From: Parabacteroides hominis | Lineage (GTDB): Bacteria > Bacteroidota > Bacteroidia > Bacteroidales > Tannerellaceae | Assembly: GCF_014287585.1 (NCBI RefSeq) | Contig: NZ_JACOOJ010000027.1 | Coordinates: 6,339-70,338, forward strand | Direction of reading: 5' to 3' | DNA length: 64,000 bases | Program-made: the position numbers and the translations under genes | In this document: one piece after another, positions 1 through 7,171 of the stretch | Position numbering within the stretch: position 1 is the first letter of the stretch | Layout: each line of letters starts with the position of its first letter | Notes under the pieces: generated by a model | Told to the model about the DNA's origin: nothing | The model's input: the letters and a program-made list of their open reading frames with translations, nothing else | Database searches by the model: none

Positions 1-38
1 AACAGCCAATAGATAATCTATTGGCTGTTTTTTTGAAT
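1..38 (-). terminator. Inverted-repeat terminator after the precursor genes
   Basis: Bases 1-14 and 16-29 are perfect reverse complements with almost no loop, and a run of seven T follows on the plus strand. It lies just past the stop of the last precursor gene. On the minus strand the bases after the stem fall outside the window, so termination in that direction is inferred from position; the plus-strand T run suggests a bidirectional terminator. Confidence 0.7.
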
Positions 39-254
39 TTAGCCATAGGAACCGGAACCACCACCTATTCCTGGAGGCGTAACCAAACCACTGGCACCTC
101 CTCTATAATTGGCACCAGAATTGTCATACGAACTTGATGAGCCTAAACATCCACATATACAACAATTCTCACCTCCAACTAAATGGTTCTGCTCTCTTTT
201 ACTCAATTCGACTTTATTCAATTGAGTAATTTTTAATCTACTAATCGACTTCAT
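39..254 (-). CDS. GG-leader radical-SAM-type peptide precursor 1
   Basis: A 71-residue peptide. The first ~28 residues form a leader (MKSISRLKITQL...) ending in VGG, followed by a core starting ENCCICGC and then a Ser/Gly-rich tail. This is the architecture of the Bacteroidales natural-product precursor family TIGR04149, whose leader is thought to be cut after the double glycine and whose Cys-rich core is thought to be modified by a radical SAM/SPASM enzyme. It is the most divergent of the five copies here around the leader (KREQNHLVGG instead of KRELNxLVGG). It follows precursor 2 after 27 bases and probably shares its promoter. The mature product and its activity are unknown. Confidence 0.85.
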   Translation of the reverse strand: MKSISRLKITQLNKVELSKREQNHLVGGENCCICGCLGSSSSYDNSGANYRGGASGLVTPPGIGGGSGSYG

Positions 255-281
255 ACGCTTTATAATTTAGTATAATAATTT

Positions 282-497
282 TCACGAATAAGATCCAGAA
301 GGACTTCCATCACTACCAAAATGCAGGCCACTGGAACCACCACCATAATTAGCATATGTTACATCACTTGAAGAAGACCCACCAGGTCTACATCCACAAG
401 TACAACAGCGTTCTCCCCCTACTAATCTATTTAGCTCTCTTTTACCCAATTCAGCCTTGCTCAATTGGGTAATTTTCAGCTTTCCGATGCTTTTCAT
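282..497 (-). CDS. GG-leader radical-SAM-type peptide precursor 2
   Basis: A 71-residue paralogue of the neighbouring precursors. The leader MKSIGKLKITQLSKAELG runs to LVGG, and the core starts ERCCTCGCRPGG with a Ser/Gly/Tyr-rich tail ending in SGSYS. The leader and the CC-x-CGC core start are what is conserved among all five copies; the tails vary, as expected if the leader is the recognition element. It is the first gene behind the promoter at 521-580, so it is probably expressed from there together with precursor 1. Family assignment (TIGR04149-type) is from the leader and core pattern; the modification and the function of the product are inferred. Confidence 0.86.
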   Translation of the reverse strand: MKSIGKLKITQLSKAELGKRELNRLVGGERCCTCGCRPGGSSSSDVTYANYGGGSSGLHFGSDGSPSGSYS

Positions 498-520
498 GAC
501 TACAATCTTTTATCATTTTT

Positions 521-580
521 TAAAGTTAACTATCTGTATTTTATGCAACAAATAAATTAACTGCAAATATCCCGAACGTA
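521..580 (-). promoter_or_regulatory. Precursor promoter A with a single cccgaacgta box
   Basis: Minus-strand TAACTTTA (521-528) resembles the Bacteroides -7 element TAnnTTTG. TTTG (549-552) lies 20 bases upstream, as a -33 element. The box cccgaacgta (571-580) lies 18 bases farther upstream. Promoters B (2495-2576) and C (4302-4383) have the same spacing but carry two boxes. Here the second box is missing while both flanks (gcaaatat before, tcagcaaaac after) are kept, as if one 22-bp unit had been deleted. Likely regulator: the LytTR protein at 6235-6630 (inference). Confidence 0.6.
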
Positions 581-621
581 TCAGCAAAACTAAAATTCAT
601 CTTATCTATAGTATTTCATAA

Positions 622-1938
622 TCATTTTAAAGTTACAACCAATAGTATTGGATTATCCTCTTCTTTCATCATATCCAGTTTCTTGATAAATTCCTTTTTC
701 AATTCTTCATTCTTAACTCTCCCATTTTTGATTTCTTCCATAAGATCTTCTATTTTTGATGACTCAACCACTGAAACCCAATATTTATCAGAAGGTGTAA
801 ATCGAACATAAAAATCACCACCACATAAATCGTTCTTCAAAGTTAAGCGACGGAAATCATAAGACCGAAGAATAAATCCGGGTGAACCGGGTAATGATTT
901 TTCTCGCAAAACAGCTTGTTTTTCTGAAATGAAAGTCTCCCCACTCTTTTTGGAATAACGAATATTGTAAAGTTTGTCACCTCGTGTACAAACAAAATAA
1001 AAATTATCCTGAGTTTCATATATATTATACAAACAAAGATACTTAAAGAATGACAGATCTTTAATAAATTGATGCGAAGTTTCAAAAGTCGACTTATCCC
1101 CCATATTCAAAATATATTTAGGCTTAAGTTCTTTTTCTATCTTATCATACAAATAGACAGTATCTTCTTGATAAAAACAAACGTGCATATCATTTTTATA
1201 TATACTAATGAAAGGCCCAGACTCTTCCCAAAAATTCTTCCACCCATAAGACAAAGAACGATTCTCCCAAATATCTTTTTCTCGCCCGCTGAAAGATGGA
1301 TTATAAAATTCTTTTTTGATATTAAAGGAACTATCCAACAAAGCAACGGTCCAATAATTTTTACGAAAATCATCAAATACAGCGATAGGATCTACTGCAA
1401 ATCTTTCATCATTAAAGAATAAGAGTGTCCCCAATGTGCCAACAAATAATTTAGGAGTTAGGATTGTTTGCAAAAACTGTCCTTGAAAATCATAAACATG
1501 AATTCTTCTTGTTGCAGAACTTTCTTTTCCTGTTTCAGATATCAATACCTTATCATTGTCTACGATCAGTTGGTTCACATATAGATATTCACCAGGACCT
1601 TGTCCACGTTTTCCGATTTTGTTAAGAAAAGTGCCATCACGAGAAAATCTAAATATCCCATTTTTTAAGTCCCAAATAAATATCTCCTTATCTGTTATAA
1701 ATACATCTACTATGGTACTTAACAATGAGTATCCTGTCGTCTCCAAAGGAACAATATCTATTTTATTAGCTTCATCACTAAGACAAAGTTTCACTTTTTC
1801 TTGCTTTAACACGTCTGGTATATTGATACAAACTATACTGTTTTCTTCAGCCAAAGGTTCAATTTTATTTTTACTATCATGGCTACCGCATGAAACAACA
1901 AGACTAACAAATAGTATTGCGATAAATTGTATTTTCAT
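622..1938 (-). CDS. 6-bladed beta-propeller lipoprotein A
   Basis: A 438-residue secreted lipoprotein. The N-terminus MKIQFIAILFVSLVVSCGS is a signal peptide with lipobox (VVSC); an in-frame ATG 20 codons upstream would put extra residues before it, so the start at 1938 is chosen. The rest resembles the Bacteroidetes 6-bladed beta-propeller (BF3164/DUF4934-like) family: repeats such as IWDLKNGIFRFSRDGTFLNK followed by IGKRGQGPGEY, a hallmark of these proteins. The C-terminus EEDNPILLVVTLK is shared with the other propellers here. It lies downstream of two precursor genes in the same module, so a role linked to the peptide product (binding, surface display or immunity) is possible but unproven. 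Confidence 0.82.
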   Translation of the reverse strand: MKIQFIAILFVSLVVSCGSHDSKNKIEPLAEENSIVCINIPDVLKQEKVKLCLSDEANKIDIVPLETTGYSLLSTIVDVFITDKEIFIWDLKNGIFRFSRDGTFLNKIGKRGQGPGEYLYVNQLIVDNDKVLISETGKESSATRRIHVYDFQGQFLQTILTPKLFVGTLGTLLFFNDERFAVDPIAVFDDFRKNYWTVALLDSSFNIKKEFYNPSFSGREKDIWENRSLSYGWKNFWEESGPFISIYKNDMHVCFYQEDTVYLYDKIEKELKPKYILNMGDKSTFETSHQFIKDLSFFKYLCLYNIYETQDNFYFVCTRGDKLYNIRYSKKSGETFISEKQAVLREKSLPGSPGFILRSYDFRRLTLKNDLCGGDFYVRFTPSDKYWVSVVESSKIEDLMEEIKNGRVKNEELKKEFIKKLDMMKEEDNPILLVVTLK

Positions 1939-2010
1939 AATATTGATTATAAAAATATAGCTGTATAAATATCTCATACAGCTATATATCAGAGACATTA
2001 TAACTTATGC

Positions 2011-2226
2011 TTATGAGCCAGTGCCTCCATGGTTAGTTCCACCACCAGGAGAAAATAAACCACTTGCACCTCCTCCTCGATTTGCACCTCCATTATCAGA
2101 ATTAGAAGAAGATCCTCGACAACCACAAATACAACACCCATCACCACCAACCAAACGGTTTAATTCTCTCTTACTCAATTCATCCTTGCCCAATTGAGTA
2201 ATTTTTAATCGACTAATTGCTTTCAT
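2011..2226 (-). CDS. GG-leader radical-SAM-type peptide precursor 3
   Basis: A 71-residue precursor of the same family: leader MKAISRLKITQLGKDELS to LVGG, then core DGCCICGCRGSS, then an Asn/Gly-rich tail. An ATG three codons upstream (2235) is possible, but alignment with the paralogues favours 2226. It is the second precursor of module B, 28 bases after precursor 4, and is followed by propeller A. The tail ending GGTGS is the shortest variant. Function of the mature peptide is unknown. Confidence 0.85.
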   Translation of the reverse strand: MKAISRLKITQLGKDELSKRELNRLVGGDGCCICGCRGSSSNSDNGGANRGGGASGLFSPGGGTNHGGTGS

Positions 2227-2254
2227 ATGCTTCACTATTTAAGTATAAAATATT

Positions 2255-2470
2255 TCATGAATAAGATCCAGTACCTACCCCACCTCCAGGAGAATACAAA
2301 CCACTCGCTCCTCCTCTATTATTTGCATTCACAACATCCAATGTTGAAGATCCTCCTGAGCGGCATCCACAAATGCAACAATGTTCACCACCAACCAACT
2401 TGTTTAACTCTCTTTTACCCAACTCAGCCTTCCTCAATTGTGTAAGTTTTAACTTTCCGATGCTTTTCAT
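2255..2470 (-). CDS. GG-leader radical-SAM-type peptide precursor 4
   Basis: A 71-residue precursor: leader MKSIGKLKLTQLRKAELG to LVGG, core EHCCICGCRSGG, tail rich in Gly/Ser/Asn ending GTGSYS. It is closest to precursor 2, both in the leader (MKSIGKLK) and in the untranslated sequence before its start, which supports duplication of a promoter-precursor unit. It is the first gene after promoter B with its two operator-like boxes. Confidence 0.86.
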   Translation of the reverse strand: MKSIGKLKLTQLRKAELGKRELNKLVGGEHCCICGCRSGGSSTLDVVNANNRGGASGLYSPGGGVGTGSYS

Positions 2471-2494
2471 GACTACAATCTTTTATCATTTTTG

Positions 2495-2576
2495 TAAAGT
2501 TAACTATCTGTATTTTATGCAACAAATAAATTAACCGCAAATATCCCGAACGTACCCACTTAATATCCCGAACGTA
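2495..2576 (-). promoter_or_regulatory. Precursor promoter B with paired 22-bp-spaced boxes
   Basis: -7-like TAACTTTA (2495-2502), 20 bases, -33 TTTG (2523-2526), 18 bases, then two copies of cccgaacgta at 2545-2554 and 2567-2576. The boxes are direct repeats whose starts are 22 bp apart, two helical turns. LytTR-family regulators typically bind such direct repeats just upstream of the core promoter, and a stand-alone LytTR gene lies in this cluster. The promoter call rests on three parallel copies; the regulator is inferred. Confidence 0.68.
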
Positions 2577-2617
2577 CCAGCAAAACTCAAATTCATCCTA
2601 TCAATAGCTTTCCATAA

Positions 2618-3916
2618 TTATTTTAAAGTTGCAATCACCACTATTTGTTCATCTTCACTCAATTTACCCAACACTTTCAAGAGTTGATTTTTACAATCCG
2701 GAATTTTAGCGGTCTCCTTTTTCAAATCATCCACGTCTATATACCTTTCTATATCTTCAGAATCCATCCAATCAACCACATATTTTCCATCCTCCGACTT
2801 ATAATCGACATGGAAAAGGCCACCACCTGAAAGATCATTCTTGAAAAATAATTTGCGCTTGTCCAATATACGATGAATGATACCGGGAGCAGGTCTCCTT
2901 TCGTTTACCTTATTGTCGAATACATAATATTGCATACTACCTGTTTTCAAATCATATCGGGCAATATAAGAATCTTCCCTCCTACCTAAAAACAAATAAA
3001 GATAATCTTTCGATACCAAAAAATCATGTTTCCACAGATAATCAAAGAAACGAATATCTTGTTTTCCCCAACTATAAGCCATCTCAAACGTTGGATTCTC
3101 TTCAAAAGACAAAATATAATCAGGAACAAAAGTCCGGCTTGCCATATCATACTTATAAATCGTATCACCGGCAAAATAACACATCTTAAAACTACCATCA
3201 TAAAAATCCATCGTAGCATATTCACTTTCAGACAAACATGGCTCATTCAAAAGAACCCCTATCTGCGCCTCTATTCTATCTTTATGTTCCAACACCGTTG
3301 GATTGTAATATTTTTCCTCTATATTAAAGGAGCTATCAGCCAAAGCCCATGTCCAAAGATCAGTTGCCGGATAGGTCAATGGGAAACGATTATTTACAAA
3401 CCAAAATCCTTGCCATAAGAAAAATCGAGGATTAGCCATATAAAACCACCCTTTCGGATTTGTATCAGAAACGGCTCTTTTAAACAATCCGTCATATCCA
3501 TAGACTTTCATTCCCCCTTGCCCGCTTAACAAGAATATTTCCTTGTGCTCTTCATCTAAAATACTTAGCATTATTGAGGTATATTCTTCCGGCCCTTGCC
3601 CTTTTTGGCCTATTTTAGACAAGAACTTTCCACTACGGGTATACAAAAACACCCCCTCGACATCGTGAACCAAAATATGGTACTTCGAAACTTTTACATC
3701 CATTATATCACGAAGTAAAGACTTGTCTGTGATCTCTAACCTTACAAAATCAACCGTTGAAGCGATTTCACTCAAAAGATATTCAGATTTACAAACAGGC
3801 TTAGGTTTCGATGGAATCTTAATTTCAGCAACCGTTTCGTTTATACATTCTTCCCTCTTGTCCTTTTCACTACAAGCTAACAACAGAAAGAAACAAATAA
3901 AATATACAATTTCCAT
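2618..3916 (-). CDS. 6-bladed beta-propeller lipoprotein B
   Basis: A 432-residue lipoprotein when started at the ATG at 3916: MEIVYFICFFLLLACSEK gives a signal peptide with lipobox LLAC. The frame is open seven codons farther to a TTG, which I do not favour. The body resembles the 6-bladed beta-propeller family: VFLYTRSGKFLSK followed by IGQKGQGPEEY matches the equivalent segment of propeller A. The C-terminus LSEDEQIVVIATLK is a variant of the shared tail. It ends module C (precursor 5, then this gene) and is followed by promoter B. Probably periplasmic or outer-membrane anchored; ligand unknown. Confidence 0.82.
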   Translation of the reverse strand: MEIVYFICFFLLLACSEKDKREECINETVAEIKIPSKPKPVCKSEYLLSEIASTVDFVRLEITDKSLLRDIMDVKVSKYHILVHDVEGVFLYTRSGKFLSKIGQKGQGPEEYTSIMLSILDEEHKEIFLLSGQGGMKVYGYDGLFKRAVSDTNPKGWFYMANPRFFLWQGFWFVNNRFPLTYPATDLWTWALADSSFNIEEKYYNPTVLEHKDRIEAQIGVLLNEPCLSESEYATMDFYDGSFKMCYFAGDTIYKYDMASRTFVPDYILSFEENPTFEMAYSWGKQDIRFFDYLWKHDFLVSKDYLYLFLGRREDSYIARYDLKTGSMQYYVFDNKVNERRPAPGIIHRILDKRKLFFKNDLSGGGLFHVDYKSEDGKYVVDWMDSEDIERYIDVDDLKKETAKIPDCKNQLLKVLGKLSEDEQIVVIATLK

Positions 3917-4001
3917 ACTTCCAAAAAAGATTATCAATGGAATATTTGTTTATAATAAAAGATCCTCCATTGATAATCTTAGGTTTATTTGTCATTAAAT
4001 A

Positions 4002-4235
4002 TTATGTAAAGGAACCTGTTGCATTGCCAGAAGTTCCACCACCAGGAGAATAGAGTCCACTTGCACCACCTGAGCTATTAGCATCCTTATTGTCCGATGT
4101 AGAAGAACCTCCATTATTTTCATAATGGCATCCACAAAGACAACAACGTGCACCACCGACCAAACGGTTTAACTCTCTCTTACCCAACTCAGCCTTGCTC
4201 AATTGAGTGATTTTTAATCGACTAATTGACTTCAT
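4002..4235 (-). CDS. GG-leader radical-SAM-type peptide precursor 5
   Basis: A 77-residue precursor, the longest of the five. The leader MKSISRLKITQLSKAELG ends LVGG; the core is ARCCLCGCHYENNGGSS, with a few extra residues after CGC, and the tail ends ATGSFT. An ATG two codons upstream is possible, but the paralogues favour 4235. It is the only precursor in its module and stands alone behind promoter C. The CCxCGC start of the core is unchanged, suggesting that these cysteines are the modified or functional part. Confidence 0.85.
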   Translation of the reverse strand: MKSISRLKITQLSKAELGKRELNRLVGGARCCLCGCHYENNGGSSTSDNKDANSSGGASGLYSPGGGTSGNATGSFT

Positions 4236-4301
4236 ACGCATTAAATATTAAATGTCAACAATAATGATTTAGAAACTGTTCTTAAAATTTTATCGTTTCC
4301 G

Positions 4302-4383
4302 TAAAGTTAACTATTCGTGTTTTACACCATAAATAAATCAATAGCAAATATCCCGAACGTAACCATTTTATATCCCGAACGTA
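4302..4383 (-). promoter_or_regulatory. Precursor promoter C with paired 22-bp-spaced boxes
   Basis: -7-like TAACTTTA (4302-4309), 20 bases, a -33 element TTTA (4330-4333, one base off TTTG), 18 bases, then cccgaacgta at 4352-4361 and 4374-4383. Geometry is identical to promoters A and B. The distal box directly abuts the stop codon of the glycosyltransferase gene, so the precursors have their own promoter while lying behind the maturation genes. Confidence 0.65.
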
Positions 4384-5604
4384 TCAGAAAATCTCGAGCA
4401 ATATAATATATAAGTTTTTTACCTTATCCATCAAATAGTTTTTATATTGACACGTAACATCAATATTTTCCTTTCCTCTTTCATCAAGAGAGCGCAATAA
4501 TGATAGTGTAGCCATAATCAATTCATCCTTAAAACCATCAACTTGATTTATATTTCCAATATGAGCAACCCGTACATATTCCTGCTTCTGAAACATACAG
4601 CGCACTCCAAACCCATCCGAGGCTACAACCGGCAACCGATGAGCGATCATCTCCAACCCTACATAACTACACTGTTCCGTATAAGAGGGCAAAAGCCCTA
4701 TATCGGCAATCTGGTACCATTTATCCACCTCTTCCGGAGAAAGCGCACCTGTAAAATGAATTTTAGACAATACCGGATAACAACTTTTCCGGACAAAATC
4801 CCAATTACCGGTAGAACCAACCACAGCCAAACGGCACATCGGATAAACTTTCACAATTTCTTTGAAAGCATCGATACAAGCCATAAAGCCTTTTTGTTCC
4901 GTCATACGACCGACATAAAGCAATATCTTCTCACCTGCCGGCAACATCATTTTTTTCCGAAAAGCCATTTTCTGTTCCTCTGACCACAAAACCGTTCGTT
5001 CAAACAAAGCATTCGGAATCAGCCGTAATTTATCCCGGTCCACCGAATAACAAGTTTCCAACAAACGATAAGTGTCTTCTGATAAACAAACAACCCGATC
5101 CGCATACCGGCACATTTCAACCTCTTCCCGATAAGTTTCCAACAGATAGGCGTATCGTTCAACCACATATTTCCGATCCTTTTGTTTCAAAATTCGAATA
5201 TACCGATCTACATCCCCAAACAAATGCAATGTCCAAGCCATATCATGGATCACATAAATTTGTTTGGACAAAGGATGCGATGTACGAATCATCTTCATCA
5301 ATAGAGAGCACGGGCTATAATTAATCAAAAAAATATTATCCAGAGAATCCGGAATATATAACCGTAGGAATTTATCGATGATCCGAGAATGATCTTGAAT
5401 CGATTTAGTTTGAAACGAAGGGAAATGGAAATGGCGGATTCCATCTATTTCTTCTATGTCGAAAACATCCTTCCCGGAATTAAAGACCAACATTCCAATC
5501 ATAATATCTGCATCGGACAAACAAGCAATCAACTGCCGGATATAAGTACCAATCCCATTACCGGAAGATGTTTCATGATCGTTCGTTATATACAAATGTT
5601 TCAT
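4384..5604 (-). CDS. Family 4 glycosyltransferase of the GG peptide cluster (TIGR04157-like)
   Basis: 406 residues, GT-B fold. The N-terminus MKHLYITNDHETSSGNGIGT has the Gly-rich donor loop of GT4 enzymes. LLYVGRMTEQKGF (about residues 230-245) is the typical start of the Glycos_transf_1 domain, and EQCSYVGLE carries the E-x7-E nucleotide-sugar motif. Glycosyltransferases of this type (TIGR04157) are known as neighbours of radical SAM enzymes and GG-leader peptides in Bacteroidetes. Its start overlaps the stop of the LanC-like gene by four bases (ATGA), indicating translational coupling. It may glycosylate the peptide or a carrier; the substrate is unknown. Confidence 0.85.
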   Translation of the reverse strand: MKHLYITNDHETSSGNGIGTYIRQLIACLSDADIMIGMLVFNSGKDVFDIEEIDGIRHFHFPSFQTKSIQDHSRIIDKFLRLYIPDSLDNIFLINYSPCSLLMKMIRTSHPLSKQIYVIHDMAWTLHLFGDVDRYIRILKQKDRKYVVERYAYLLETYREEVEMCRYADRVVCLSEDTYRLLETCYSVDRDKLRLIPNALFERTVLWSEEQKMAFRKKMMLPAGEKILLYVGRMTEQKGFMACIDAFKEIVKVYPMCRLAVVGSTGNWDFVRKSCYPVLSKIHFTGALSPEEVDKWYQIADIGLLPSYTEQCSYVGLEMIAHRLPVVASDGFGVRCMFQKQEYVRVAHIGNINQVDGFKDELIMATLSLLRSLDERGKENIDVTCQYKNYLMDKVKNLYIILLEIF

Positions 5605-6248
5605 AATCTTTGTATTTGCTGTTTCAACAAAAAACCGGAAAGCCCGTCTTTCAGCCCCAAAGATGCTGAAACAAAAGTTTCTTCTGTCAAAAGGGCGGAA
5701 CTCAAAAAAGGAGAAACAGACACCGGATACCGATTATAAAACGCATCCAAATCATCCATATCGAAAAAAGAATTTATATGGTGTAAATCTTCCCGATATC
5801 GCCTGTCGAATGGCAACGGATTCTTTTGAGAAGCCGCTCCCTGCATTCTGGCCGAGACATAATAAAATATCCCCTCCAATCCCGTATCTAAACGCAGGTC
5901 ATCCAAACGACACAAATCCGTTTGCATAATGACCCGGTCCATTTCTTCGCAAACCTCATTGCCATCACCACTTATAAAACAGTTCTGCAACAAGTATTCG
6001 ATTCCCCAGCCAATCCCGCTCAACCCGGAATCAAAACGGAAAGACAGCTCTGTATGGATAAGTGCCCAGATATCATCCAAAAGTTCTTCAGCTATATCGG
6101 TGTACACATCACAACCGGTAGATCGCCCGTATTCGAAAAAGAACAGAGCGATCCCCATCTTCCCGTGAAACAGTCCCAAATCCTCAATGAGCGGACTCTT
6201 CAAGATTAGGTGATGAACCATTTTTTGCTCAAAACTAAATGTTTTCAT
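5601..6248 (-). CDS. Half-size LanC-like protein
   Basis: 215 residues from the ATG at 6248, chosen because GGAGAG lies five bases upstream; in-frame ATGs at 6257 and 6263 are alternatives. Four glycine-rich helix-turn motifs recur at rough LanC spacing: LGLFHGKMGIALFF, DSGLSGIGWGIEYL, DTGLEGIFYYV, GLKDGLSGFLL. This suggests an alpha/alpha-toroid like the lanthionine cyclases. It is about half the usual ~400 residues, and I find no Cys-His pair like the zinc site of LanC, so cyclase activity is doubtful. It may be a scaffold or peptide-binding partner. It overlaps the LytTR gene by 14 bases and the glycosyltransferase by four, in one operon. Confidence 0.68.
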   Translation of the reverse strand: MKTFSFEQKMVHHLILKSPLIEDLGLFHGKMGIALFFFEYGRSTGCDVYTDIAEELLDDIWALIHTELSFRFDSGLSGIGWGIEYLLQNCFISGDGNEVCEEMDRVIMQTDLCRLDDLRLDTGLEGIFYYVSARMQGAASQKNPLPFDRRYREDLHHINSFFDMDDLDAFYNRYPVSVSPFLSSALLTEETFVSASLGLKDGLSGFLLKQQIQRL

Positions 6249-6630
6249 TCTCTCCATTCTCATCTTTCTTTTCAGAAGAGTTCAACAGGAAAAAACATTT
6301 TCGAACCAAACTTACCGTCCTAAAACTCACCACATACTCCAAGCCATTCTGCATCAAAAGACTATATACATCTTTATTTTTAAGAACTGATTGAACATTT
6401 TCCATATTGACAATTGTTTTCCTATTGATCCGTACAAACAATTTTTCATTCAGATTCTTTTGAACATTAAGCAAGCTCTTTTTTATGACAATCGCTTTTG
6501 AACCTTTCAACAAGAATTTTATATAGGGCTTGTCACATTCAATGGAAATAATGTCATTATATTCCACTTTCCACATATTATTTCTATCGGAATACCAGAA
6601 AAATTTTTCTTCAAAAACCAGTTGTTCCAT
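6235..6630 (-). CDS. Stand-alone LytTR DNA-binding regulator
   Basis: 131 residues, essentially one LytTR domain without a receiver or membrane segment. Typical features are YNDIISIECDKPYIKFLLKG, KSLLNVQKNL, and FVRINRKTIVNMENVQSV (family pattern: F-x-R-x-H/N-R-x-x-I-V-N). LytTR proteins bind pairs of ~10-bp direct repeats on one DNA face. Two of the three precursor promoters have such pairs (22-bp period), so it is the obvious candidate activator or repressor. It lies between the DUF3244 gene (7-base gap) and the LanC-like gene (overlap). The C-terminal tail is acidic and polar. Confidence 0.85.
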   Translation of the reverse strand: MEQLVFEEKFFWYSDRNNMWKVEYNDIISIECDKPYIKFLLKGSKAIVIKKSLLNVQKNLNEKLFVRINRKTIVNMENVQSVLKNKDVYSLLMQNGLEYVVSFRTVSLVRKCFFLLNSSEKKDENGENENI

Positions 6631-6637
6631 AATATCA

Positions 6638-7033
6638 TCATTGATTAATGATTCCTTCTAATCGATCTCCAAACTGATTGGTCAAAACTAACTGGTATGC
6701 CTCTCCCGGATCCAATGCCCCTATATATAAGGTAGCCGGGCAAGAACCTGCCTGAATCGTTTCATCGCAGACATTTTCTACACCATTAGATAACGCAACA
6801 TGAATAGTTGAACGAAGGGAAAGGCTCTCGACATAAAGACAGGTTCCGTCCCAAGAGACCGAGACAGGATACTCAAAAGAAACAGAGCGCATATCTTCCG
6901 CCCATTCCCCTTGTAGTGGAATATTCTTCGGTTCGTCTTTTCCACTTCCGGCAAAGACATCTTGGCCAACAAGGAAGATCATACTTCCTAAAATAAGTAA
7001 CAGTACTCGTTTAAAAGCTAACATTCGTTTCAT
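6638..7033 (-). CDS. DUF3244 secreted protein
   Basis: 131 residues. A signal peptide (KRVLLLILGSMIFLVGQDVFAG) is followed by IPLQGEWAEDMRSV and an Ig-like beta domain ending in LYIGALDPGEAYQLVLTNQF, the pattern of the DUF3244 family of short periplasmic proteins found in Bacteroidetes. It is the first gene of the LytTR-LanC-glycosyltransferase operon. A damaged copy of its C-terminal 32 codons occurs twice in the repeat at 10839-11203 and 12487-12849. Function is unknown; residues 1-3 (MKR) precede an alternative Met. Confidence 0.75.
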   Translation of the reverse strand: MKRMLAFKRVLLLILGSMIFLVGQDVFAGSGKDEPKNIPLQGEWAEDMRSVSFEYPVSVSWDGTCLYVESLSLRSTIHVALSNGVENVCDETIQAGSCPATLYIGALDPGEAYQLVLTNQFGDRLEGIINQ

Positions 7034-7171
7034 ATTTTTCTATGCTTAATAAGTTTACACAAAAATACCGGGGTTGTTTCAAATAAAAAAGGACAAGATA
7101 AAATTATCTAAAATACTAATTTTCAAAACAATAATCATTAAATCAGAAGAACTATCGTGGACATCACTTTA

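Noticed and set aside
2545..4383. The repeated cccgaacgta boxes as a CRISPR array
   Set aside because: Repeats are only 10 bp, occur in pairs, and lie in promoters; there are no spacers of uniform length beyond each pair and no cas genes.
5601..6248. LanC-like gene as evidence for a lanthipeptide
   Set aside because: No LanB or LanM dehydratase, no zinc ligands, and the precursors have the GG-Bacteroidales leader instead.
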